The notes below the pieces were generated by a model, which was given only the letters and a program-made list of their open reading frames with translations, ran no database searches and was not told the origin of the DNA. 64,000 nt of DNA from an uncultured Oscillospiraceae bacterium (GTDB lineage Bacteria; Bacillota; Clostridia; Oscillospirales; Ruminococcaceae), in contig URGV01000001.1 in the NCBI GenBank assembly GCA_900547455.1, positions 169,965-233,964 on the forward strand, in the 5' to 3' direction. Within the stretch, counting starts at the first letter, position 1. The number at the start of each line of letters is the position of its first letter. This document shows, in pieces, positions 35,293 through 43,954 of the stretch. A program made the translations under genes and the position numbers.

Positions 35293-35901
35293 ATGAACAT
35301 GATCGTAGGAAAAAAACAGCTTGTTTTGGCGTCGCTGGTGGTTGCGCTGGGGGTGGCGGTTTATCTGAACTATCAATTTGCCGGGGAGGATCTGGATTTG
35401 GTGACGGCAAATGCACAGCAAACCACCCAGGAGCTTTCCACCGAGGAGGGCGAGCAGGAAAATTATGGCGACGCACAGTTTGTGGATACAAAGGAGGTTT
35501 CCAGCGAAGAGACACAGGAGACCAGTCTGCAGGCCGAAAGTGCGGTGGGGGACGAGGAATATTTTTCGCAGGCAAGGCTGACCCGCACCAAGACCCGCGA
35601 CGAAGCGCAGGAGGCGCTGCAGGTGATGCTCTCCGACGTCAACCTCGACCAGGAACAGAAGGATGAGCTGACCGCACAGGCCAGCGCGATGGCGCAGTCG
35701 ATCGAGACCGAAGGCAAGATCGAAAACCTGATTAAAGCCAAAGGCTTTGCCGAGTGCATGGTCTACTGCTCCAACGAGAAGGTGGACGTCATCGTCAAAT
35801 CCCCAGAGCTGCAGGAGGGGGATGTGGTGCAGATCCGGGACATCGTTCTGGAACAGACCGAGGTCCCGGTGGAGAATATCTCGATCGTTTCGGTAGAATA
35901 A
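35293..35901 (+). CDS. spoIIIAH: Stage III sporulation protein AH
   Basis: A 202-residue single-pass membrane protein (segment about 9-26) with an acidic linker and a C-terminal YscJ/FliF-like ring-building domain (about 100-200, with KGFAECMVYCSNEKVDVIV and a DIVLEQTEVPVENISI end). SpoIIIAH binds SpoIIQ of the forespore across the septum. No spoIIQ is present in the window. ACAGGAGGG precedes the ATG; the strong terminator at 35912 ends the operon. Confidence 0.94.
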   Translation: MNMIVGKKQLVLASLVVALGVAVYLNYQFAGEDLDLVTANAQQTTQELSTEEGEQENYGDAQFVDTKEVSSEETQETSLQAESAVGDEEYFSQARLTRTKTRDEAQEALQVMLSDVNLDQEQKDELTAQASAMAQSIETEGKIENLIKAKGFAECMVYCSNEKVDVIVKSPELQEGDVVQIRDIVLEQTEVPVENISIVSVE

Positions 35902-35911
35902 TCGAACAGGC

Positions 35912-35952
35912 AAAAGCGTTCCTCTTTTGATAGAAAAGGGGAACGCTTTTTT
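35912..35952 (+). terminator. Terminator of the spoIIIA operon
   Basis: A 17-bp stem with one wobble (35912-35928 with 35934-35950, loop GATAG) ending in a T-run. Confidence 0.92.
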
Positions 35953-35993
35953 GTGTTGTCCGAAAGATTATCGGGAAAGGAAGAAAAAGGGTC

Positions 35994-36022
35994 TGTCGAA
36001 AAGATAGAAAGTGTGGTACAAT
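35994..36022 (+). promoter_or_regulatory. Weak candidate promoter of the SGNH hydrolase gene
   Basis: TACAAT at 36017-36022 preceded by TGTGG (near extended -10) and by TGTCGA at 35994-35999 at 17 bases. The -35 is poor. Confidence 0.4.
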
Positions 36023-36049
36023 AGAAAGAAAAAAGCAGGGGGAGTTTGG

Positions 36050-36685
36050 ATGCTGATTCGGCAGGGGGAAAAAATTGTCTTTTTTGGTGACAGTTTAACC
36101 CAGCGCACCGATTTAAACGAATCGGAGCATCCGGCGCGGCGGTACAGCCTGGACTATGCCGGAAGCTATGTGGACATTCTGGTCAAGCGGCTCCTGATTC
36201 ATTTTCCGCAGTTGGAGTTTACCTTTTATAATAGAGGGGTTGGCGGGGACACCATCCGCCACCTGCTGGAACGCTACAGCCGTGACGTCGCGCCGCTTCA
36301 CCCGAGCATGATGATCCTCTGGATTGGGCAGAACGACGCCAAGGCGCTCGATCCGGCACACTTTGAACAGGGGTTGCGCTGCCTGCTGGAATGGTGCGGG
36401 CAGGATCGCATTCAGGTGGTGGTGCTCTCCACCTCCGCCCACCGCAGCCACGAAAAGATGGTTGCTTTGGAGCAGGTGGACAACATTTTAAGGCGGGTAA
36501 GCGGGGAGAAGGGGCTTCCCTTCATCGACGTCAAGTCCCCGATGCTGGCAGTGATGGAGCATAACCGCCAGGCGATCTGTCCCACCCAGCTGTTCACCAC
36601 CGGCTCCCACCTGTCGGAGTTGGGCAACATGCTGGTGGCGGACACTGTATTTGATTATCTTTGCGGGCACGAGCTGCCTTTGTAA
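36050..36685 (+). CDS. SGNH/GDSL-family hydrolase
   Basis: A 211-residue esterase/acetylhydrolase-type protein. It has the catalytic Ser block VFFGDSLTQR (about 10-19), the oxyanion Gly in NRGVGGDTIRHLL, the GQND block (WIGQNDAKAL, near 92-101) and the C-terminal GSHLSELGN, with the catalytic Asp/His pair replaced by a Gly-Ser-His context. There is no signal peptide, so it acts in the cytoplasm. The substrate is unknown; relatives remove acetyl groups from sugars or lipids. The ATG at 36050 follows CAGGGGGAG. The lipoprotein gene follows after 22 bases. Confidence 0.85.
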   Translation: MLIRQGEKIVFFGDSLTQRTDLNESEHPARRYSLDYAGSYVDILVKRLLIHFPQLEFTFYNRGVGGDTIRHLLERYSRDVAPLHPSMMILWIGQNDAKALDPAHFEQGLRCLLEWCGQDRIQVVVLSTSAHRSHEKMVALEQVDNILRRVSGEKGLPFIDVKSPMLAVMEHNRQAICPTQLFTTGSHLSELGNMLVADTVFDYLCGHELPL

Positions 36686-36707
36686 ATAATGGAAGAGGGA
36701 GAATTGG

Positions 36708-37223
36708 ATGAAACAAGGGCGATATTGCGCGCTGGCGCTGGGATGCGCGCTGCTGCTGACCGGGTGCGAGTCCTGGAGAAGGCTTCCTTCCCCCGACGCG
36801 CCAAAGGAGGTGACCGCGGCCTCCATCTGGCAGCAGGAGGGAGAGCAGCCGGATGGCCAGCAGGAGCAGGATGCGGGAGGACTTGCAGTGGAGCAGAGCA
36901 CGGTGACTGACATGTTGTCGGCGTCCATCACCGCCCGGGGCGAGGAGGAACCGGGCTGGAGCAGCAGCGACGAGATGCTTTCCAACAAGCTCTACAGTCT
37001 GCTGACCCATAAAAACGAAAAGTTTATGGAAAACTTTGATGACCGCGAATACGACTACCTGGCGCAGCTGACCGATGCGCAGGGGAAGGAGCACCAGTTC
37101 TACCTCTGGGTCAACTTTGAGCGGGAGAACGAGGTCATCGTGGAGGACGAGCAGGGCAGCCAGTGGGATCTTTCGGTGGAGGACAGCAACCAGCTGCGCG
37201 CCATGATTGTGGGGCTCGGCTAG
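36708..37223 (+). CDS. Lipoprotein of unknown function
   Basis: A 171-residue exported lipoprotein: a short basic N-terminus, a hydrophobic core and the lipobox LLTGC with Cys near residue 20. The mature part begins with a Gln/Glu/Pro-rich disordered linker (about 30-60) and continues into a small domain with DREYDYLAQLTDAQGKEHQFYLWVNFERENEVIVEDE. No family is recognised. GAGGGAGAATTGG precedes the ATG. The cobalamin promoter begins 9 bases after its stop, so it is not part of that operon. Confidence 0.75.
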   Translation: MKQGRYCALALGCALLLTGCESWRRLPSPDAPKEVTAASIWQQEGEQPDGQQEQDAGGLAVEQSTVTDMLSASITARGEEEPGWSSSDEMLSNKLYSLLTHKNEKFMENFDDREYDYLAQLTDAQGKEHQFYLWVNFERENEVIVEDEQGSQWDLSVEDSNQLRAMIVGLG

Positions 37224-37231
37224 ATTTGCAG

Positions 37232-37260
37232 TTGACATCCCCCGCGCAATCCTTTACAAT
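37232..37260 (+). promoter_or_regulatory. Sigma-A-type promoter of the cobalamin operon
   Basis: TTGACA at 37232-37237 and TACAAT at 37255-37260 are 17 bases apart. The predicted start near 37267 leaves only some 30-80 bases before cbiD, which is too short for a cobalamin riboswitch. Confidence 0.85.
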
Positions 37261-37299
37261 ACATATGGAAATAAGCGGGAAAGAAAGGGGGAGACAAAG

Positions 37300-38496
37300 C
37301 TGGAAAAACCGGATTGGATCGCGCAGCAGGAGGCCTACATCTATGTGGGTCAGCAGAAGCTGCGCAGAGGATACACAACGGGAACCTGCGCGGCGGCGGC
37401 GGCCCAGGCGGCGGCAATGGTCTTATTTGGTGGGGAGCCACCGCAGGCGGTTCGCCTGACCGTCCCTAAGGGATTGGAGCTCCATATCCCGGTTCACTCG
37501 GTGCAGGTGGGGGACGGATGGGCGCGGGCCAGCGTCTGCAAGGACAGCGGCGACGATCCGGACGCCACCGACGGCATCGAGGTTTTTGTGCGCCTGGAAC
37601 CGGCAAAGGAGGCGGGCATCGCTATCCTGGGCGGTCAGGGCGTGGGCCGGGTGACCAAGCCGGGGCTGGAAATGCCGGTCGGCGAGGCCGCCATCAACCG
37701 GGTGCCGCGCCAGATGATCCGCCAGCAGATTGAGCTGGTCCGCCAGGACTATCCCGCATGGGAGGGCGTCGGCCTGCGCGCCACGGTGAGCATCCCGCAG
37801 GGGGAGGCGGTGGCCAAAAGGACCTTTAACCCAAGGTTAGGTATCGAAGGGGGGATTTCGGTCCTGGGCACCAGCGGCATCGTCGAGCCGATGAGCGAGA
37901 AGGCGCTGACCGACTCGATCAAGCTGGAGCTGAGCATCCTGTGCAAGGCCGGACACACCGGTGTGCTCATCACCCCCGGCAATTACGGACAGGCCTTTTT
38001 AAACAGCGGCACGCTGGAGGGACTTTCTTCCTTAAGCGAGCGCGCGGTCAAGTGCTCGAACTATGTGGGGGACACGCTGGATATGTGCGTGCAGCAAGGC
38101 TTTGAGCGAGTGCTGCTGGTTGGGCACATCGGCAAGTTCTGCAAGCTGGCGGCGGGCATCATGAACACCCACTCCCGCTACGCCGACGGGCGGCTGGAGG
38201 TCTTTACCGCCCATGCCGCTCTGTGCGGAGCAAGCAGGGAGACACTGTTTGCCCTGATGGACAGTGCGACCACCGACGAGGCGATTGCGCTGCTGGACAG
38301 GGAAGGGCTGCGCCAGGATGTGATGCAGAGCATACTGCAAAGAATAGAAGAACATGTGCGTGCGCGTGCCGGAGAGACGCTGCAGACCGGCGTCATCCTC
38401 TTTTCCAACGCGCACGGATTTTTGGGAATGACGCAGGGCAGCGAGCAGATTCTGCAGCGCCTGCTGCAAGAATATCAATCGGAAGGGGACAGATAA
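37300..38496 (+). CDS. cbiD: Cobalt-precorrin-5B C1-methyltransferase
   Basis: CbiD methylates C1 of the ring in the anaerobic cobalamin route. The family start KLRRGYTTGTCAAAAAQAA and the later GGISVLGTSGIVEPMSEKAL and ITPGNYGQAF are clear. The start is unusual: the promoter at 37232-37260 excludes upstream codons, and no ATG is in frame. Candidates are CTG at 37300 (8 bases after AAGGGGGAG, 398 residues) or GTG at 37345 (11 bases after AGGAGG, 383 residues, matching the family N-terminus). I give the longer form because the YVGQQ segment before the RRGYTTG motif also looks family-like. It is the first gene of the 22-gene cobalamin operon. Confidence 0.9.
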   Translation: MEKPDWIAQQEAYIYVGQQKLRRGYTTGTCAAAAAQAAAMVLFGGEPPQAVRLTVPKGLELHIPVHSVQVGDGWARASVCKDSGDDPDATDGIEVFVRLEPAKEAGIAILGGQGVGRVTKPGLEMPVGEAAINRVPRQMIRQQIELVRQDYPAWEGVGLRATVSIPQGEAVAKRTFNPRLGIEGGISVLGTSGIVEPMSEKALTDSIKLELSILCKAGHTGVLITPGNYGQAFLNSGTLEGLSSLSERAVKCSNYVGDTLDMCVQQGFERVLLVGHIGKFCKLAAGIMNTHSRYADGRLEVFTAHAALCGASRETLFALMDSATTDEAIALLDREGLRQDVMQSILQRIEEHVRARAGETLQTGVILFSNAHGFLGMTQGSEQILQRLLQEYQSEGDR

Positions 38497-38498
38497 GG

Positions 38499-39188
38499 AT
38501 GGCAGGGAAACTGTATGGAATCGGTGTCGGTCCGGGCGACCCGGAGCTGATGACCCTCAAGGCGGTGCGCCTGATCGAGGAGTGCGACATCGTGGCGGTG
38601 CCAAAATCGGGCGAAGGCGAGGGCATCGCCCGGCAGATTGCAAAGGGTGCGGTTAAAGATTTTGAGCAGAAAAATGTGATCGAAGTCTCGATGCCGATGA
38701 CCCGTGACCCGCAGGTGCTGGAACAAAGCCACCAGGCGGCGGCTCAACTTATTGAGGGTTACTTAAAGGAAGGAAAGTCGGTTGCCTTTTTGACCCTGGG
38801 AGATCCGGCGATCTACTCCACCTACATCTACGTCCACAAGCGGGTGCAGCAGCACGGCTATCCGGTCGAGATGGTGCCGGGTGTGCCGTCCTTCTGTGCG
38901 GTGGCGGCCAAGCTCAACACCGGCCTTGCCGAAGGTGCGCAGCCGCTGCACATCATCCCTGCATCCTATCAGGGCGTAGAGGAAGGCCTGGAATGGAGCG
39001 GGCCGAAGGTGCTAATGAAGACCGGCCGCTCAATGAAGAAGGTCAAGGCACTGCTGGACGAAAAGGGCCTGTTGGACAAGGCGATGATGGTGCAGAAGTG
39101 CGGCATGGAGGGGGAGGAAATCTACCCTTCGATGCGGGGTGTGGACGAAAACGCAAGTTACTTTTCGGTGATTGTGGTCGAGAAATAA
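38499..39188 (+). CDS. cbiL: Cobalt-precorrin-2 C20-methyltransferase
   Basis: A 229-residue SAM-dependent methyltransferase of the corrin/tetrapyrrole methylase fold that methylates C20 of cobalt-precorrin-2. The N-terminal LYGIGVGPGDPELMTLKAV, the TLGDPAIYSTY loop near 96-106 and EMVPGVPSFCAVAA are typical CbiL/CobI features. ATAAGG lies just before the ATG at 38499, two bases after the cbiD stop. Confidence 0.93.
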   Translation: MAGKLYGIGVGPGDPELMTLKAVRLIEECDIVAVPKSGEGEGIARQIAKGAVKDFEQKNVIEVSMPMTRDPQVLEQSHQAAAQLIEGYLKEGKSVAFLTLGDPAIYSTYIYVHKRVQQHGYPVEMVPGVPSFCAVAAKLNTGLAEGAQPLHIIPASYQGVEEGLEWSGPKVLMKTGRSMKKVKALLDEKGLLDKAMMVQKCGMEGEEIYPSMRGVDENASYFSVIVVEK

Positions 39189-39216
39189 ACGGGCAACAGA
39201 CAGGGAGGAATTCGGG

Positions 39217-39984
39217 ATGGTATATTTTGTTGGAGCCGGTTCGGGCGCGGTCGATCTGATCACAGTGCGCGGGCAGCGGCTGCTGCGTCAGGCGGATGTG
39301 GTGATCTATGCAGGGTCTCTGGTCAATCCCCAGCTGCTGCAGGAGACACGGCCGGACTGCCGGCTGTATAACAGCGCCAAAATGACGCTGGAGGAGGTGC
39401 TGGAGGTCATCGGCCAGGCAGAACGGGAAGGGGCGACCATCGTCCGGCTGCACACCGGCGACCCCTGCCTGTACGGGGCAATCCGCGAACAGATGGACCA
39501 GCTGGATGATCTGGAGATCGCTTATGAATATGTGCCGGGCGTCAGCTCCTTCTGTGCGGCGGCGGCGGCTTTAAATGCGGAATATACCCTGCCGGATGTC
39601 TCCCAGACGGTCATCATCACCCGCATGGCCGGGCGCACCCCGGTGCCGGAGAAGGAGGAGATTGCAAAGCTGGCGGCCCACCAGGCTACCATGGTCATCT
39701 TCCTGAGCACCGGCCTGCTGGAAGGGCTGCAGGAGCGGCTGATGGCCGGCGGATACAGCGCCGATACCCCGGCGGCGATTGTCTACAAGGCAAGCTGGCC
39801 AGACGAGAAGGTTTTCCGCTGCACCGTCTCCACTCTGGCGCAGACCGCAAAGGAAAACAACATCACCAAGACTGCGCTGATTCTGGTCGGAAACTTTTTG
39901 GGCGGCAGCTATTCCCGTTCCAAGCTCTACGACCCGAGCTTCACCACCGAGTTCCGCCAGGCAAAGCAGCAGGAGACAAGATGA
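39217..39984 (+). CDS. cbiF: Cobalt-precorrin-4 C11-methyltransferase
   Basis: A 255-residue corrin methyltransferase (CbiF/CobM) acting at C11. It starts VYFVGAGSGAVDLITVRGQRL, has the RLHTGDPCLYGAIREQM motif near 85-101 and VPGVSSFCAAAAAL, and the SQTVIITRMAGRTPVP segment specific for CbiF. CAGGGAGGA lies before the ATG at 39217. Its stop overlaps cbiG by four bases. Confidence 0.94.
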   Translation: MVYFVGAGSGAVDLITVRGQRLLRQADVVIYAGSLVNPQLLQETRPDCRLYNSAKMTLEEVLEVIGQAEREGATIVRLHTGDPCLYGAIREQMDQLDDLEIAYEYVPGVSSFCAAAAALNAEYTLPDVSQTVIITRMAGRTPVPEKEEIAKLAAHQATMVIFLSTGLLEGLQERLMAGGYSADTPAAIVYKASWPDEKVFRCTVSTLAQTAKENNITKTALILVGNFLGGSYSRSKLYDPSFTTEFRQAKQQETR

Positions 39985-41045
39985 AAACAACGCTTTCGCT
40001 GATCTGCTTTACCCAAAGCGGGGCCGCAGCAGCCGCCCGGCTGCTGAACGCTTTGGGGGAGGATTTTGCGGCGACCGGCTTTGTGCGCTCCCGCTTTGCA
40101 GGGGACTGGGACACAAAAAATCTGACCGTTTGGCAAGGCTCGCTGCACGATTGGACGGTACAGCAATTTCCAAAGTCCGACTGCCTTGTCTTTGTGGGGG
40201 CGTGCGGCATCGCGGTGCGGGCGATTGCGCCCTTTGTCGCGGACAAGCTGCACGACCCAGCCGTGGTGGTGATCGACGAAAAGGGCCAATTTTGTATCCC
40301 GCTGCTCTCCGGCCACGTCGGGCGGGCAAACGAGCTGGCCGGATACTTTGCTAAAATACTGGGCGCGCTGCCAATCATTACCACCGCCACCGATTTAAAC
40401 GGGCTGTTCGCGGTGGATGCCTTTGCGCAGAAAAATGAGCTGGTGCTGACCGACCGCGCAAAGGCCAAGGCCATCTCCGCAGCGCTTTTGGCCGGGCAGA
40501 AGGCGGCTCTTTTCTCCGATTTTCCGATTCGGGGAAAGCTGCCCGAGGGCGTGACCATGATTGGGCAGAACGCCGGGGACTGGCGCATCTGTATTAGCTT
40601 TTGCAATCCTGACCGGCCCGACACTCTCTGGCTGCCGCCAAGGCGGCTTGTGTTGGGAATCGGCTGTCGCAAGGGCGTTTTGGAAAAGACGATAGAAGTG
40701 TTTGTGTCGGCGGCCCTGCAGAAAGCGGGCGTCCCGCTCGAAGCGGTGCGTGCGGTCTGCTCGATCGATTTAAAAAAGGAAGAAGCGGGGCTGCTTGGTT
40801 TTTGCCAAAGCCATCACCTGCCGCTGACGACCTATTCCGCCGAACAGTTAAGTCAGGTGCCGGGGACCTTTTCTCCCTCCGGTTTTGTCAAACAGGTGAC
40901 TGGGGTGGACAACGTCTGCGAGCGTGCGGCAGTGCTGGGCGCCGGCGGCGGGGAGCTGCTGCTGCCAAAACAGGCGGGCGGCGGCGTGACGGCGGCGCTG
41001 GCAGTCGAGAAGGAAATTACCTTGTCCTTTTCGAATCAAGATTAA
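39981..41045 (+). CDS. cbiG: Cobalt-precorrin-5A hydrolase
   Basis: CbiG opens the delta-lactone of cobalt-precorrin-5A and releases acetaldehyde, the hallmark of the anaerobic ring contraction. The 354 residues show the N-terminal domain (FVGACGIAVRAIAPFVADKLHDPAVVVIDE), the LLSGHVGRANELA segment and the C-terminal CbiG domain starting LVLGIGCRKGV. Its start overlaps the cbiF stop (ATGA). Confidence 0.94.
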   Translation: MKTTLSLICFTQSGAAAAARLLNALGEDFAATGFVRSRFAGDWDTKNLTVWQGSLHDWTVQQFPKSDCLVFVGACGIAVRAIAPFVADKLHDPAVVVIDEKGQFCIPLLSGHVGRANELAGYFAKILGALPIITTATDLNGLFAVDAFAQKNELVLTDRAKAKAISAALLAGQKAALFSDFPIRGKLPEGVTMIGQNAGDWRICISFCNPDRPDTLWLPPRRLVLGIGCRKGVLEKTIEVFVSAALQKAGVPLEAVRAVCSIDLKKEEAGLLGFCQSHHLPLTTYSAEQLSQVPGTFSPSGFVKQVTGVDNVCERAAVLGAGGGELLLPKQAGGGVTAALAVEKEITLSFSNQD

Positions 41046-41066
41046 AATAGAAAGAAGGAAATTGGG

Positions 41067-41795
41067 ATGAAGCTGTATGTTGTGGGAATCGGTCCGGGGG
41101 AGCTCAGCCAGATAACGCCGGCGGCGATGGCGGCGATGGAGCAAAGCGACATCATCGCGGGCTACACCGTCTATGTCGACCTGGTGCGGGAGCGTTTTCC
41201 GGGAAAGACCTTTTTGACCACCGCCATGAAGCAGGAGGTCGACCGCTGCCGCATGGCGATTGAGCAGACGGTCGCGGGAAAGACCGTCTCGATGGTGTGC
41301 AGCGGCGACGCAGGCGTTTACGGCATGGCGGGGCTTATCTACGAGCTGGCCCAGCAGTATCCGCCCATCGAGATTGAGGTGATTCCCGGCATCACTGCAG
41401 CGATGAGCGGGGCGGCGGTGCTGGGTGCGCCGCTCATCCACGATTTTGCGGTCATCAGCCTGAGCGACCTGCTGACCCCATTGGAAAAAATCATGACCCG
41501 CGTCGAGCTTGCGGCGCAGGCCGACTTTGTACTCTGCTTTTACAATCCGGCCAGCAAAAAGCGCGCGGACTACCTCAAGCGCGCCTGCGAGCTGATCTTA
41601 AAGCACCGCAGCCCGGATACCCCCTGCGGCTATGTGCGCAACATCGGCCGGGAGGGGCAGGAGGCCCATGTGATGACCCTGCGGGAGCTGCAGGACGCGC
41701 AGGTGGATATGTTCACCACCGTCTTTGTCGGCAACTCCCAGACCAGGCGCATCGGCGACAAGCTGGTGACCCCGCGGGGATATAAAAATGTATAA
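41067..41795 (+). CDS. cbiH: Cobalt-precorrin-3B C17-methyltransferase
   Basis: A 242-residue ring-contracting methyltransferase (CbiH/CobJ) that methylates C17. It starts LYVVGIGPGELSQITPAAM, has the SGDAGVYGMAGLIYEL loop near 75-90, VIPGITAAMSGAAVLGAPL, and the CFYNPASKKRADYL segment typical for the family. It overlaps cbiJ by eight bases. No additional Fe-S or nitrite-reductase-like domain is present. Confidence 0.94.
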   Translation: MKLYVVGIGPGELSQITPAAMAAMEQSDIIAGYTVYVDLVRERFPGKTFLTTAMKQEVDRCRMAIEQTVAGKTVSMVCSGDAGVYGMAGLIYELAQQYPPIEIEVIPGITAAMSGAAVLGAPLIHDFAVISLSDLLTPLEKIMTRVELAAQADFVLCFYNPASKKRADYLKRACELILKHRSPDTPCGYVRNIGREGQEAHVMTLRELQDAQVDMFTTVFVGNSQTRRIGDKLVTPRGYKNV

Positions 41796-43038
41796 GGCGC
41801 TGCTGTTTGCCGGCACCACCGAGGGGCGGCAGCTGGCGGAATATCTGGCGGCGTGCGGGGTGCAGACAACCGTCTCGGTTGCCACCGAGTACGGGCAGAC
41901 GCTGATTGCACCGTGCCCCAACCTTTCAGTCCATGCAGGCAGGCTGGACGAGGGGCAGATGGAGCAGTTTTTAAAGGAAAACAGATTTGATTTTGTCATC
42001 GACGCCACCCACCCCTACGCGGCGGTGGTGACGCAGAATATCTGCAGGGCCTGCGCGGCGGCGGAGGTGCCGTGTTACCGCTGCCTGCGGGAGGAATCGC
42101 AGCTGCAGGCGGGCAACCTTATCCGGGTGGAAACCACCGAGCAGGCGGTGCAAAGGCTAAACGAGATACCGGGCAACATCTTGCTGACCACCGGCAGCAA
42201 GGAGCTTGCCGCCTACACGAAGGTTTCGGGATTTGCCGAGCGGGTCTATCCCCGGGTGCTGCCGCTTGCCAATGTGGTGGAAAGCTGTCTGAAGTTAGGG
42301 GTGCCTGCCTCCCACCTGATTGCGATGCAGGGGCCGTTTTCGGAGGAGCTGAACCTGGCAATGATCCGCCAGTGGAACATCGCGTGCCTGGTGACCAAGG
42401 AATCCGGCAGGGCCGGCGGGGTGGACCAGAAGGTCAGCGCCGCGCAGAAGGCGGGAATTGCCGTCCTGCTGATCGGCCGCCCGCAGGAGAGCGAGCAGAG
42501 CTTCCCCCTGGAGGGGCTCAAAGCGCAGCTGCGCGACCGCTGGGGAATCTGCCCGCAGCAGGAGCCAAAGACGAATCTTCCCTACTTTCCGCTGTTTGTC
42601 CCTTTGGCGGGCAAGCGGGTGCAGGTGTTTGGCGCGGGGAAGATTGCGGCCCGGCGCATCCGTTCGCTGCTGGGCTTTGGCTGTACAATCGAGGTGATTG
42701 CCCCACAGCTGGACGAATCGCTGGAGCAGGACGCCCTGCAGGGCAGAATGGTCTGGCATCAGCGCCCCTGGCAGCCCGGAGACTGTGCGGGCGACCTTGT
42801 CCTGGCGGCAACCGACGACCATGCGGTCAACCGGCAGATTGTGCAGGAGTGCAGGCAGAAGGGCATTTTATCCAACCGGTGCGACTGCCGGGAGGACTGC
42901 GATTTTTATTTCCCCGCTCTGGTGCAGGCCGAGGGGTTGACCATCGGCCTTTGTTCCAACGGGGAGGACCACAAAAAGGTAAAGGGTGCGGCGGCATGGC
43001 TGCGGGAAGCCATCGCCCAGCGTGAGAAGAAGGAGTAA
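41788..43038 (+). CDS. cbiJ: Fusion of cobalt-precorrin-6A reductase and precorrin-2 dehydrogenase
   Basis: This 416-residue protein joins two enzymes. Residues 1-255 are CbiJ/CobK (LLFAGTTEGRQLAEYL at the N-terminus, DFVIDATHPYAAVVTQN near 70-86, LLTTGSKEL), the NAD(P)H reductase of precorrin-6A. Residues about 265-416 are a SirC/Met8/CysG-N-like domain with its own Rossmann motif (VQVFGAGKIAARRI) and a conserved NRCDCREDCDFYFPALV segment, which would oxidise precorrin-2 to sirohydrochlorin. The fusion thus links a very early and a late step. The Met8-like part may or may not also chelate metal. Confidence 0.87.
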   Translation: MYKALLFAGTTEGRQLAEYLAACGVQTTVSVATEYGQTLIAPCPNLSVHAGRLDEGQMEQFLKENRFDFVIDATHPYAAVVTQNICRACAAAEVPCYRCLREESQLQAGNLIRVETTEQAVQRLNEIPGNILLTTGSKELAAYTKVSGFAERVYPRVLPLANVVESCLKLGVPASHLIAMQGPFSEELNLAMIRQWNIACLVTKESGRAGGVDQKVSAAQKAGIAVLLIGRPQESEQSFPLEGLKAQLRDRWGICPQQEPKTNLPYFPLFVPLAGKRVQVFGAGKIAARRIRSLLGFGCTIEVIAPQLDESLEQDALQGRMVWHQRPWQPGDCAGDLVLAATDDHAVNRQIVQECRQKGILSNRCDCREDCDFYFPALVQAEGLTIGLCSNGEDHKKVKGAAAWLREAIAQREKKE

Positions 43039-43045
43039 GGAGCAA

Positions 43046-43954
43046 ATGGCCAAAAGAATCATTCGGGTCGGCAGCAGGGAGAGCACTCTTGCGGTCGCGC
43101 AGACAAGGATTGTGATGGAGCAGATTCAGGCGCATCACCCGGAGCTGGAACTGGAACTGGTGACGATGAAAACCACCGGGGACAAGATATTGGATAAGGC
43201 TTTGGACAAAATCGGCGGCAAGGGGCTGTTTGTCAAAGAGCTGGACCGCGCGCTGCGGGAGGGCCGGATCGACATCTCGGTCCACAGCCTGAAGGATATG
43301 CCGATGCAGACGCCGGAGGATCTGCCCCTCCTGGCCTACGCCAAGAGGGGAAATCCCTTCGACTGCCTGGTGCTGCCCGAAGGCGTGACCGAGTGGGACA
43401 AGACCCAGCCGGCCGGCTGCTCCGGGCACCGTCGTCGCATCCAGCTGCAGGGGCTGTATGGGGAGGTGCCGGTCAAGGGCATCCGCGGCAACATCCACAC
43501 CCGCCTGCAAAAGCTGGACAGCGGGGAATACGGCGCGCTGATCTTAGCCTGTGCCGGGCTGGAGCGCGTCGGGCTGCAACGCCGCATCCATCACGTATTT
43601 TCTCTGGATGAAATGATCCCATCTGCAGGACAGGGCATCCTGTCGGTGCAGGGCCGGGCGGGGGAGGACTACTCCTGGCTTAAAGAAACCGATGATTTTG
43701 TTTCCCGCACCGAGGCCCTGGCGGAGCGCGCCTTTGTCCGGGAGCTGGACGGCGGGTGCTCCTCGCCGATTGCCGCCTTTGCGCAGGTGTCGGGGGAAGA
43801 GGTGCTGCTGACCGGGCTTTACTACCACGAGGAGCAGCAGGCCTATGTCACCGGCACCAAGACAGGCCGCTGCGAGGACGCGGAACAAATCGGCGTGGAG
43901 CTGGCAAGGGAGCTCAAGGGCCGCTTTCTGGCCGGATGTGTTTTGACCAAATAA
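43046..43954 (+). CDS. hemC: Porphobilinogen deaminase (hydroxymethylbilane synthase)
   Basis: HemC joins four porphobilinogens to hydroxymethylbilane. The 302 residues include IIRVGSRESTLAVAQ at the N-terminus, DISVHSLKDMP with the catalytic Asp near 76-86, KGIRGNIHTRLQKL and the dipyrromethane-binding Cys in ELDGGCSSPIAA near 228-239. The AGCSGHRRRIQLQ segment replaces the more common GTSSLRRxAQL but keeps the two arginines. AAGGAG lies 6 bases before the ATG. It supplies the operon with uroporphyrinogen precursor. Confidence 0.95.
   Translation: MAKRIIRVGSRESTLAVAQTRIVMEQIQAHHPELELELVTMKTTGDKILDKALDKIGGKGLFVKELDRALREGRIDISVHSLKDMPMQTPEDLPLLAYAKRGNPFDCLVLPEGVTEWDKTQPAGCSGHRRRIQLQGLYGEVPVKGIRGNIHTRLQKLDSGEYGALILACAGLERVGLQRRIHHVFSLDEMIPSAGQGILSVQGRAGEDYSWLKETDDFVSRTEALAERAFVRELDGGCSSPIAAFAQVSGEEVLLTGLYYHEEQQAYVTGTKTGRCEDAEQIGVELARELKGRFLAGCVLTK

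Noticed and set aside
36686-37300. Cobalamin riboswitch upstream of cbiD
   Set aside because: The region is occupied by a lipoprotein gene and a compact promoter; no B12-box-like sequence was recognised by eye.
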